From Hyaloscypha bicolor E (lineage: Eukaryota > Ascomycota > Leotiomycetes > Helotiales > Hyaloscyphaceae): a stretch of 64,000 bases of DNA. Under the pieces are notes generated by a model, which worked only from the letters and a program-made list of their open reading frames with translations, was not told the DNA's origin and searched no databases. Both the position numbers and the translations under genes were made by a program. Position 1 is the first letter of the stretch. Each line of letters opens with the position of its first letter. Where the stretch lies: assembly GCF_002865645.1 (NCBI RefSeq), contig NW_020194555.1:2506288-2570287 (forward strand), read 5' to 3'. This document shows, piece by piece, positions 22,806 through 32,528 of the stretch.

Positions 22806-23406
22806 ATGTTCTCACCCCGTCGGAACAACGCTACCCTCTCAGCAGCCCCAGAACTCCCACCCACAAACTCTACCCTCCATCCCTACCCAAAATCACGCAA
22901 ACGGCACCACCAAGCCCCCCTCTCCTCATCGCCGCACCCAAAACGCATGAATATCAAAGATCAACGTCGAGGATTGACACAGCATCATCTCCAACCTCCC
23001 GCGAGATGAGCTCGAGAAGCTATTGCTAGATGCCGCGCTGGGCAACGCGGGAATTATGAGAGAGGTTATTAGGGTTAATGGAGTGAAGCGTAACGATTCT
23101 GCTTTAGAAACTTCTAGAGAGGCGGAGAGCGTGAGGGATGGGATGTTGGAGCATGAAAGTCAAGATGTCGCTGCGTCAGGTGATAATTCAGTTCAAAATG
23201 GAATGGATGGCGGTGTGAATAGGGAAGATGAGAGTCCGGGGAGCGTTGTCACTATTGTGAATGTGAATATGAAGATGGATGAAATTCCGGGTATGGAGAA
23301 TGGGCCGTTGCAGTTCCATCATGTTACGCAGAGGCAGTTCGAAGTGAGGAAGGCGAGGATTATGGAGATTTTAAAGCGGGAGTCTGATCAAGGGACTCAT
23401 CGTTGA
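22806..23406 (+). CDS. Hypothetical protein, frame break near 22980
   Basis: ATG 22806 opens a basic, Pro/Ser-rich frame of about 55 codons with KRKR-like patches. Downstream, in the next frame, a region from about 22985 encodes an amphipathic helix (NLPRDELEKLLLDAAL) and an acidic linker to the stop at 23406. The two parts read like one nuclear protein, but no GT donor exists between 22820 and 22965 that could join them by an intron, so a 1-nt indel around 22975-22990 is the simplest explanation. Without it, translation could only start at ATG 23056 (116 residues). Function unknown. Confidence 0.35.
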
Positions 23407-24650
23407 GATCAAGGCTCCTCAGGGAACCCTCTTAGACGGGCAATACGGATCGAGGAACGTAGTCTATTTGATGAGGGGGCCAGACTTGCTCGAATGTCGG
23501 GGACAGAGTAGGATCTAGTTTCTGGCGAGTGTACAGCAAACTGAATGGCATTTAGCCTGCATCTCCTGGGATCTGACCGCCTCGGCCACACCCTCAGTGG
23601 CCTTGGAGGGAGGTTTGGCGACAATGACTGAAAGATATCCTGAAGTTGGAATTTTAGATAAGTGGGATATCTTCAAGCCCTTACGAAAGTTATAACTCTC
23701 CATTGAGAATGTTCAGTTGGAGATACTTGTTACAAAGATGGGAAGGTCTTTGAAGCTGCATGGATCTAGAAAGAGGAGTCGGAAGCTGAGCTATTGACAA
23801 AGGTGTTTGTACTTACATCCCTCTTCTCTCACTCTCTCAAAAGCGCAGCCTCGGTCACTGTGTCACAAGTATAACTTTTGTTCCCGCTACTCCTTCACGT
23901 ACGGGATCCGCTCCAATTCTTTCAGATTCTTTTTCAATCATGTTCAGTTTCCGCCTTCGGATCCTCGTGAAGATAATCTGGAAGGCTCGAGGGGTATCGA
24001 CAGCCTCGCGTCCCACAGCTGCCATTTGGTCGGGAGCAAAAGCATTGGACCTGGGGGATTGAGATTGATCCGACTATTCTAAGGTCACCGGCCAGTGCCG
24101 ATTGCTTTCTCCTTTCTGTGCAACCACGCGAAACGAGCAAGCCCGTCTTGGCATGGCGGAGGACGCCCGACCAAAAGACGTTGTTGGTGCCTGAGCAGAG
24201 ACATTGGGCTTGAATACGCAGGCTTTGTAGTCGTGCGCAGGTGTTTTTTGGGATTTGCAAAAGAGTCATTAAAGGCCTAGAGCAGAAGAATGTTCTATTT
24301 CGAGTCCTTCGTTTCACGAGTTACCCTCTACAGCCACAACTGCACCTCCAACATGTCACCAGCCCAATCATACCAGTTGTTTTTTTCAATATGGCCGGAG
24401 GATCGCCCGAGAAAGCAGGGATACAGTTTCGGTTTTGGTGAGGCTTTTTCAGTTGCTCTTCGAGGGTTGGGCGTGAATGCAGTTGCAGGTACCCGCTGCC
24501 CCTGAAAATGGCTGATCTTCTCGTCCATTACGTTGACGATGACATTGTGGCCTCGTATATGGCTGCCTGACTTACTGCAGCCATCAGTGAGCTCACATAT
24601 AAATACATGTTATTCCCCTCAGCATCAGTTTTACTTCTGCATCTTGCATT
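23407..24650. other. Intergenic, no supported gene
   Basis: Short frames on both strands show no motifs. Pyrimidine-rich sequence at about 23810-23950 may be promoter-like. Nothing else was recognised. Confidence 0.5.
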
Positions 24651-25615
24651 ATGGGCGCCTCTTGGTCCCTCATTTCCGGCTGGAAGATAAGTCTCGAGCC
24701 ACGTTGCCAAGTGGAGTCTAACATCGGCATTTCAGGTCTTCTGGTAGGAGTCTCTAGCCAATTGGCGCTGATTTTTTCTAACATTGTTGTATAGGGAAGG
24801 ATTGCATTCGCTCTCATCGCGATTTCAGCCATCATCATCAGCATCATCCTCGGCTCAACATACAGGAGCAAAAGCCCTTCAACCAACAAGCTCCGAGAGA
24901 AGCTCAAAACAAGCTTTAAGGATATAGCAGCCTTGCAACTTATTGTGGCTGACGCTTATCTGGTTACCGCCTTGATGAATCAGGATCATACCAGCTGGTT
25001 CCACTTCCGCTTTCTTGAAGATGCCGCGATCCAGGCTTGTCTATCGGCCGCGATTCTCTCCCTCCACTTTCGGCGTACGGGAATTGAATTTTGGCTACAT
25101 CTCTTAAACGTATTTGTGTTCATCGGCCTCTTCCTCGCCTCTGGTATCATCTACGTCAATAAAGTGGCCGAAGCACTAAAGCAAGCTCCCGGCTGCTACG
25201 ACGAGCGATTCCAGACGTTCTGCACACCCTTTGATATCGGTTTCGGGATCCTCATCATCCTTCCCCTTCTCATCCCAGCTTGTATTCCAGCCAAGTTCAA
25301 GCTACGCCGCCGGTTCAAAGTCCCTCTCTGTGTAATGAGTAGCTTGTTGATTATTGTCGATGATTACCTCCAGTTTACGGACTATGAGGTGATGAAGGTT
25401 CTGCTTAAGAGTCCGGAGACGGGGGCGGACGTTGGGCAGACTTACACGTTGTTGTCCGCCGTCTTGGCGCTGCTTTATAGCCTGTATCAATGCTTTAGTA
25501 AGTCTCCTATTTCCAAACGTTGTTTGATCGCAACTTGAAACTAACCCAGAGTATTGTCATAGTTCCTCAACAGGTGGAAGCAGAGGAGGAGTTTGGGATG
25601 CATCCTATTGTGTAA
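24651..25615 (+). CDS. Multi-pass integral membrane protein, unknown
   Basis: Exons 24651-24743, 24795-25497 and 25563-25615 give 282 residues. Both introns have good branch sites (TTCTAACA and ACTAACC) and keep phase. About six or seven hydrophobic spans follow a short hydrophilic N-terminus: IAFALIAISAIIISIILG, then spans near residues 84-100, 115-130, 137-158, 180-198, 208-224 and 250-268. The tail ends QQVEAEEEFGMHPIV, which only the last splice choice produces. No transporter or receptor signature was recognised. A seven-span topology fits fungal receptor-like or RTA1-type families, but that is only a shape argument. Confidence 0.7.
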
Positions 25616-26480
25616 TATCCCAATCGGGCCAGGAATAAGCAAACAACAAGATGAAAACCCCTCATTTGCACTGGTGCACGAACGCTTTCAAATATACAAG
25701 AGTTCGGCCCCGAGAGTTGCACCTCTGGATATGGATGAATTGGATTCTGTAATATTAATCTTGGTTTAAGGAAGGACCTGCATGCTGGACTTTTGTTTGC
25801 AATTTGGAACTGTGGGTGGAAATCGGGTTTCTCGCGGGTTTGAATATTACTTCTCATCTTGGATAACCTTCGCCATATCTGGGAATTGAATATCATTCAG
25901 CAGTTTAATCATTTATTGTAAGCAATTTATTAAAACAGGAGTTTTGAAGATCTCATAATTAGGTGCAAATTAGTAAATTTTGTAAACATTTCAGTGTCTT
26001 CAACTCCGGAACCTAAGTTTCAACAAGGAGAGTCACCATGCAGCCTCGGCATCAAGTACTTAGTGAACAAATAGAGTCTAAGACGTGCCTGTAAATTAAT
26101 ATATTTTCTCTCTCCTTTCTATGATTCTTGTTGTTGGTGTTGTACTCATGAGTTCACAGGCATTATTGAATAAATCCGCCATCCCCCACCTAAGCGAGAT
26201 TCGGCTTGCGCCACATTCAGGAGAACCTACCTATTGTAAGCACCTAGAAAGTTTGGTAGGTTTGTAGCCATTATAGCTAGGAGAGTTTCTTTAGAAGTTT
26301 TAATTCCAGAGAAAGAAGAGAATTTATAAACCTCCATCAGCGAGCCGTGACAGACCAAGAGGTCCTTGGAGGTGAAGGAGTGGTGTCAGGGAAAAGTCCA
26401 ATGGGACGAGAACATGGAAGCACAACTTCATATCATATCATATCTGTTCCCAATGAAGCACTTCAGACCGTAGGGGCCAT
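25616..26480. other. Intergenic between two gene 3' ends
   Basis: AT-rich patches (about 25915-26110) and no coding frame of note. The flanking genes converge here, so it should hold both 3' ends. Confidence 0.55.
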
Positions 26481-27281
26481 TTAATCAGAGCTTTGCCCAA
26501 ATGGAACGTCTAAATCGATGGTGAACAACACATCCTTCGTCGTCTCAATCATGACCCAATCCTTCTTCACATGATTGCTCGTGCTCATCTGACCACCAAA
26601 CTCCGTTTGCCAGTTTTTAACATCCCACTCTAGTCCCTCTGTCGTTATAACACTTGGCTCCTTCAGTGGGATAATCCCAACATGTTTCCCGAGTCCAGCT
26701 CCAAGTCCGTCCTCTCCGTACTTCGCCATAGCTTTGATCCGATGTCTTCCTGACTTGAGAACAAATGTAACAGCCTCTGTGGAAAGTAGAAACATCTTTC
26801 CATCAGGGTATCCAAGCTCTTTCTGATAGGTGTACAGCTGATGTAGGACTGACATCCCCTGGTCGACTCTTCCTCCCAGTCCACCAAGAACCACGATATC
26901 CAGTCCCTTATCCTGCTTTCCCCGGATGTGATTCACAGCCTTCATGAAGTCGGTAGAATACTGATCCTCGTCATGGATAATAGGAACATTTCTGGAACTC
27001 CAATAGCCGTGCGCCTCTGGGAGAAGGGAGTCCAGATCCCCAATTACGGTTGTGAGAGGTAGATCTTCTTCTGAGGAATTGGACTTGTTGAGAGTGAAGA
27101 CACGGTTTGCTCCTCCGTCAGCGGCAATGTTATAGCTGGAATTACTCCATAGATTTTGGTACACCGAGAAGGGTAGATTGAGAGGCTGGTTGAGGATGAC
27201 GATTGCATAGCTTCGCAGACGGGATGGGCTGGGGTGGAGGATGTCTGCTGGGTGCCAGGTTTTCTCTTCGATACCGGCCAT
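26481..27281 (-). CDS. THI80: Thiamine pyrophosphokinase
   Basis: Single exon, 266 residues, the usual size for fungal thiamine pyrophosphokinase. The enzyme makes thiamine diphosphate from thiamine and ATP in the cytosol. Family motifs are visible: ADGGANR (about 58), GDLDS (about 82), DQYSTDF (about 105), GGLGGRVDQ (about 135), and the C-terminal domain with TEGLEWD and MSTSNHV that closes the thiamine site. The start at 27281 has an ideal context (GCCATGG); the open frame upstream begins only with TTG. It is divergent from the MIA40 gene with about 415 bp between start codons. Confidence 0.93.
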   Translation of the reverse strand: MAGIEEKTWHPADILHPSPSRLRSYAIVILNQPLNLPFSVYQNLWSNSSYNIAADGGANRVFTLNKSNSSEEDLPLTTVIGDLDSLLPEAHGYWSSRNVPIIHDEDQYSTDFMKAVNHIRGKQDKGLDIVVLGGLGGRVDQGMSVLHQLYTYQKELGYPDGKMFLLSTEAVTFVLKSGRHRIKAMAKYGEDGLGAGLGKHVGIIPLKEPSVITTEGLEWDVKNWQTEFGGQMSTSNHVKKDWVMIETTKDVLFTIDLDVPFGQSSD

Positions 27282-27695
27282 GGCAAAAATTTCTTCTTTG
27301 AGAGATATCCTTAATCGGAATCTCAAACGCCAAGCACAAACTCCACCCTCGGGTTCCTCGGTGATAGCTGTTTGGGAGGAAGTGACTTCATTGCTTTACA
27401 TCATAGACATATTTTCCAAGAATAAAATTTGAGCAAATCCAAGTTAGAAGGGTAATTGCCAGTGTAACAAACCAAAACAATGAAAATGAAGAAGAGGTTG
27501 CACAAAACAAGGAAGATTCAATCGAAGAAGTCACGAAGTCAACCGACTCACGTGACACGGATTTTCGTCCAGAAAAAATCATGATGCTTACAAAACAAAC
27601 TCCACAACTTCCCAAGCTCCAATGTCCACGCCTCGGCTTTCCTTTGTTCCATCGCGCGATTCACGGATACACTCTCATTAACGTAATCATCCACG
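27282..27695. promoter_or_regulatory. Bidirectional promoter, THI80/MIA40
   Basis: Both flanking genes start outward from this 414-bp spacer. A palindromic TCACGTGA lies at 27549-27556, a site type bound by fungal bHLH factors such as Cbf1. No thiamine riboswitch is evident here; the spacer is purine-rich and lacks the conserved THI-box core as far as I can see by eye. Confidence 0.5.
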
Positions 27696-28700
27696 ATGTT
27701 TAAGACCGCAGTCAGGGCCGCGCCACGGCGCATCGTGTCCTCCCGAACACAGCTCACCTCCAGCTCTTCAAAACGATTGCTAAGCACAGCTCCACCAACA
27801 CAGAAATCTAGGGGTTGGAAGAGTGCTACCACGAGATGGGGGCTAGCTGCTGCGGGCGTGTACTATTATAATACCAGCAATTTGTTTGCGGAGGAGCCAG
27901 AAGGTAACGCCACATTTCTCAGACAGCAGTTGAGAAGCTAATGTTGGCTGTAGCTGCCATTCAACGGCTAGATGAATCAATACAACATGCCCAAGATTCG
28001 AGGCAGCCGACGATAGATGCGATTGTTGAAGAGAAGAGACAGCGGGAAGCTCAAACAGAGACGGAAGAGCAGAAGAGGGAGCGGGTAGCGGAGAAGATTG
28101 CTGCTGAGGGACAAGATGGTCATGTTCAGGAGGGAGAGGAGGAAATGGAGGGCTTAGAGGCGGAGGCTGATCAGCAGGGGGCCTTTAATCCGGAGACTGG
28201 GGAGATCAATTGGGATTGTCCTTGTCTTGGTGGAATGGCACATGGTCCTTGTGGGGAGGAGTTCAAGGCGGCATTTAGCTGCTTTGTGTACTCAAATGAG
28301 GAGCCAAAGGGTGTGGAGTGCATAGAGAAGTTCAAGTGAGTTATTCTGAGGGGGAAATCTATGCAGCCAGGCTAACAAAATAAGGGGCATGCAAGACTGC
28401 TTCCGACAGCATCCAGAGATGTACGGATCAGAATTAGAAGACGATGAGGATGAGGTAGAAGAAGAGATTCGGGCACAAGAAAGCGAAAAGGCTTCCAGTG
28501 AAGCATCAGCCAAGTCAACAACTGAATCAGCACTGGAGTCCTCGAAAGAGGCTCTATCCCCACCCGCACAAGAGAAGAAGGCTACACCAGACGCTTCACA
28601 CCGAGATAGCCAAAGTACTACCGCAGCCGAAACGCAGAAAGCAGGTGATGAGGGTGGTGATCTAGTGCCAAAGGCTTCTTACGATGCAACTTCCAAATAG
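27696..28700 (+). CDS. MIA40: Mia40/Tim40 intermembrane-space oxidoreductase
   Basis: Exons 27696-27903, 27954-28335 and 28385-28700 give 301 residues. The N-terminus is a mitochondrial presequence (Arg/Ser-rich) followed by a membrane span (about 48-60, [11 protein letters not shown]), as in fungal Mia40 held in the inner membrane. Then comes a charged linker and the conserved core: the redox CPC motif (NWDCPCLGG) and twin CX9C pairs ([11 protein letters not shown] and CIEKFKGMQDC). An acidic Ser-rich tail of about 90 residues follows. Mia40 oxidises and traps small Cys proteins in the intermembrane space together with Erv1. Introns have clear branch sites (GCTAATG, GGCTAACA). Confidence 0.95.
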
Positions 28701-29250
28701 ATTCGAAGGTTATGGGGTTCTTGTATCGACATACCATGTACCATACCAAAAGGCACAATATGCATTGGGAGGCGTAATTATGTAAAATACAAAGAACAAA
28801 TCTCCTAGACTTATGTCGATCAATATCCTTGCAGATTGATATTCACGTTGAAGCTTTCCTTCCTTGTCCGCCAGCCAGCTTTCATTGGTGCAAGTCGCAC
28901 CTTCCAGAAACATGCCCCTGAAGCTTCAGAAAGTTTATTTTGCAAACTCAATACCCTACAGATACTTTAGGGTGATTCTTTCTTGGATACTTTTCTCGCA
29001 GCTGCTCCTATTTTTCACGCACATGAGCCGCGCATGCGCCGCCTACGTCAGAGCGTTGACAGCGCTTGGTCCAAGCAAGGTTTGATTCACACGCGATTCT
29101 TAAAGGGCACACGACTTCCGTCTTCAACCTCACGAGATTCCATCCACACGATCACTTCCACCTATCTGCGATTCTCCCTCGTAAGCACTTGCGCCCCAGA
29201 ACTTATCATTCGGTTCACTGAACCCTAATAGCAACTCTGCATCAGCAAAG
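28701..29250. other. Intergenic
   Basis: The 3' region of the preceding gene and the promoter of the next; no coding pattern. The last 100 bases are pyrimidine-rich, as in fungal leaders. Confidence 0.5.
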
Positions 29251-29919
29251 ATGTCGTACGCAGCAGCGGCAGCTAAGGGACCCAAACAAACCGCGGAGGA
29301 GGTATGTTGCTCTCCACCCAGTGCCTTTCAAAATACTTGAAGCTCTTTCACTGGCATATTACACCAAGCTAACAACTCGTACAGAAACGCGCCCCTGCCC
29401 CTCCCCAAGTTGAGCCCAGCGACTCGCCCTCAACCTCCTCCCTGATAGACGTTGACAGCGACTCAGTGCGCACCGTCCCCTCCGACTTCTCTGAGCAACC
29501 CATCCAAACCTCCACACAATTCGAGCGCATCGAGCACGAAGCCGAAGCGGCGGAGGCTCGCGCCGAGGAAGCTGCTAAGAAGGCCAAGGCCGCCGCATCG
29601 AAGGCCGCCAAGGACGCAAAGGCCAAGGCCAACAAAGCTGCCGGACGATTCGAGGCAAACTCTGATAACCCGGTCTTCATTGGAAATGCGGTTGCGGTAG
29701 TCGCTCTGAGTGCTGGGTTGGGCTTTGGTGCTTACCGGAAGTATGCTGCGGGCGAGTTGAGCTGGAAAGTCGTTGGTGCTTGGACTGGAATCGTGGGGCT
29801 CTTCGCTCTTGGAGATTACTATTTAAGCTCGTGGGTTTTACGTTCTTAATTGCAGATGGTGGTGGTAACTAACATTCGGCAGATATTTGTTCAAGAACAA
29901 GTACCCCCCGAAGAAGTAG
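29251..29919 (+). CDS. OM14: OM14-like mitochondrial outer membrane protein
   Basis: Exons 29251-29301, 29385-29830 and 29883-29919 give 177 residues. The N-terminus is Ala/Lys and Ser-rich with an acidic stretch; a long Ala/Lys/Glu helix (about 70-105) precedes two or three hydrophobic segments (about 118-135, 145-163) and a basic tail, YLFKNKYPPKK. This order, and the C-terminal membrane module with a KYPP-type end, fits fungal OM14, an outer-membrane receptor for cytosolic ribosomes that works with porin. The first intron has a GCTAACA branch site. Identity rests on architecture, so an unrelated small membrane protein is possible. Confidence 0.65.
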
Positions 29920-30516
29920 ATACGAGATGATGGTTACGGAGGCACGACATTTCTTTGGCGCAGGTGTGGTGGTTTGGTTGATTCCATGAGCCTTTCACGT
30001 CACAGTAGACTCTCAGCTCTTGATTCATGTCACTTTGTGTTTTTATAACAGCTTTATTGATCCACGAATGTCTATTTTGGGATTCTTCACGGGTGAAGGA
30101 AGGACCGAATAAGAGGGGAACAGTCAAATCTGTCTTTACTTTCCCTTGCTTTCTGACGACTGATTGTCGAGTTCATTTCTACCCCAACCTCTGCCCATTG
30201 TGCTCTCCCCGAAAGTTCGGGAAATGTAATGAAATATTGATACTTCCGTTCAATATTGCTTCTTTTATTTGCGCATATCCTTTGAGTGTATTTTCGAAAT
30301 CTTGGTATTTTGTAATTGGGGCGTGCTGTGAATTTCAGCCGGAAGCACTCGCGCTGAAGAAGGGTATCAGTGAAAAGAAAATTTGTCATCTGAGGACTTT
30401 AGGATTTCAGCAAAGCTGAAGTCCTTTAAGTCAACAATAGACTTGCCCGCTCCAGCAATTCAAATTGAGCTTCAAGATGGGTGTCTCCCAGGAGCTGAAG
30501 GGCCCACGTCATTTTG
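29920..30516. other. Intergenic between convergent genes
   Basis: Two overlapping frames of 100-130 codons (30027-30419 plus, 30087-30389 minus) look spurious: no motif, and both lie in the shared 3' region. Confidence 0.5.
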
Positions 30517-31480
30517 CTACATGTCGGACACATCGCAACGGCCAGTTGCGTAGGCGTAGTCGATGGAAGTGAATGTGAGCTGGGCAGTAGGACATGGATC
30601 TCCACGGGGATGAGCATGGAACTCGCAGACCGTGAGAGTTTCAGTGCGCCACAGACCATTGGTCAAGACACCTCGTGACTGCAGAACGAAGTCCACAGCA
30701 AGTGAAGGCTGACGATTGAGAAGGCCATGGAGCTCGTCGAGGGATGAGCCAGTGGAGGTCAGGATCTTCTGTTGGAATTGCCGGGCCATGTATCGACGAA
30801 GTGCTGATCCTGGTTCGGTTTTGGTGTATGCAAGCTCAATGTCGTCGTTGCTTGGGTACAAGCCACTGTGGTAGTAGCCGTTGCCGAGAAGTTCCATCGC
30901 AAGGTCCTCGATTAGAGTGAATTTCAGATGGTAGGCGACGAAGTAAAGTTCGATCATTGTCCGAATACCCTCTTGTTCGCAGTTGATACGGCCAAGAACG
31001 ATGAATTGAGCAATTGACTTCCTGTTGCCGTAGAGCCATTTGTATACGAAGACAAAGGTGGCGGGGTCGATGTCTGGCAGAGAATGGGTATTCAAGCCTG
31101 GTCTGGCGGCAAAGAGCTTGCGGAAGTAGAGAGACTCGTCATTCAGAGGCTGCTTGTGCATCTCGAAGATGACGCGGTGTTGTCCGGAGCCAACCATAAG
31201 CTGAACCATCATCGTTCCATAGTTCCTAAAGGGCATGAGACATTGTTTGTGAGTTGTTGGAGGTGACAAGATCTTACCTGCCAAGGTCGGGAACGGCGAT
31301 ACCGGTAAATGTCTCGAATGGCACCAAGGCATCAGATTTGGTCCGCTCGGATCCGACGGAAGTCATGGAAGTCGAGCGACGGTGGTTGGTTGAAGCTGGG
31401 GTTGATGCATTGGAAGATGACGGGGATGCCGAGGGGGTGTACTGGGAGCCTTCAGCTGATTGCCAACTATAGGACGACAT
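30517..31480 (-). CDS. BTB/POZ-domain protein (short paralogue)
   Basis: Exons 30517-31225 and 31278-31480 give 303 residues. A Ser/Thr-rich N-terminus (about 1-65) is followed by a BTB fold: a VQLMVG-type first strand, HKQPLNDESLYFRKLF, then LPDIDPATFVFVYKWLYG, and helices to about residue 185. The C-terminal third holds a His/Cys-containing tail (CEFHAHPRGDPC). BTB domains mediate dimerisation or cullin-3 adaptor contacts; no Kelch or MATH partner is present, as is common for fungal BTB proteins. The start is ATG 31480; the frame is open upstream but shows no better context. A larger paralogue with the same C-terminal plan lies upstream at 32529-35932. Confidence 0.75.
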
Positions 31481-32528
31481 GATGAGTCTGAGGAAGATGT
31501 AGCGTGGGTACGTGGTGGTTGCTTGACAGAGATCGAAGTACGACGAGGATTCTGCCTTGTGGATGTTTGTTGAAGAAGAAAGATCGAAAAGTCGTAGGCG
31601 AGCGGTGATTTTATAGTGGAGAGGTGTCAAGGTCGGAGGCAACCTGAGCGAACAACTATAGTGAATCGGTTAGACCTTTCGTGCGTGGCTTTCTGTATGC
31701 TCTTTAACAGAGTAGAAAGATGCACGTCGATGGTGGCTGGATATCTCCCATTGGAAGTTTTATAATTTGCTTTGCCACTATTGATGACCAGAAGAGTTGA
31801 ACACTTAGCTGTGTTCACTTTCAGAAGAAAGTTCTTACGGTGGACAAGTGGCACTCACTTTCAACGTCCAAGTCGAAGTTGACATGTATCTGGACTTGGA
31901 AAGGCAGGACGGTGTCAAGGAATATTTATTTGAGGATGTGCAGACATTCGAAGAACTTGACTTCGAATGTTCCAAAACTCAACGGAAGACTCATTAAGGA
32001 AGGCTGAAATGGTCCAACTTGACTTGGAACAGTGAAAATTTCGGGGCAAGTCGTCTTTGTCCACCAGAGGCACCGTCACGTATGATATCAATTAGAAATT
32101 CGGTTCCCTTACCCGTTCTAAGGCTTTATCATCTACGTGTCAGCAATCGCGTCAATCTCAGTTTAACATAAAGTTCACAGTCTCAAACATATCACGAGGT
32201 TTATTATGAATTGTTATTGGTTGGAAATTTTCCCGTAAAAGAAGTCCGTCAACTCATGCAGGCCTCCCATTGGATACTTGCCAGGAGTCAACTCTGCTGA
32301 CCCCCATAATCCAGTTCCCTCCTTGAAAGTTTGGGAAATGTATAGAAATGTTCTGATATTTGTTAGTTATTGTTTGTATTCGGTCCTCTCTGATGGATGC
32401 GAGAGGCATCAAATTTACATGTTGAGGTTGCATGCGTCCCGTTGCGTGAAACGATGACGAAATCTTCTTGCGTTTGTTGTTGATTGAACGCCTCCTAAAT
32501 TGGCTCTGAGACACGGGATTCCATTCCA
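31481..32528. other. Spacer between the two BTB genes
   Basis: About 1 kb with no coding pattern. It holds the promoter of the short BTB gene and the 3' end of the long one. Confidence 0.55.
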
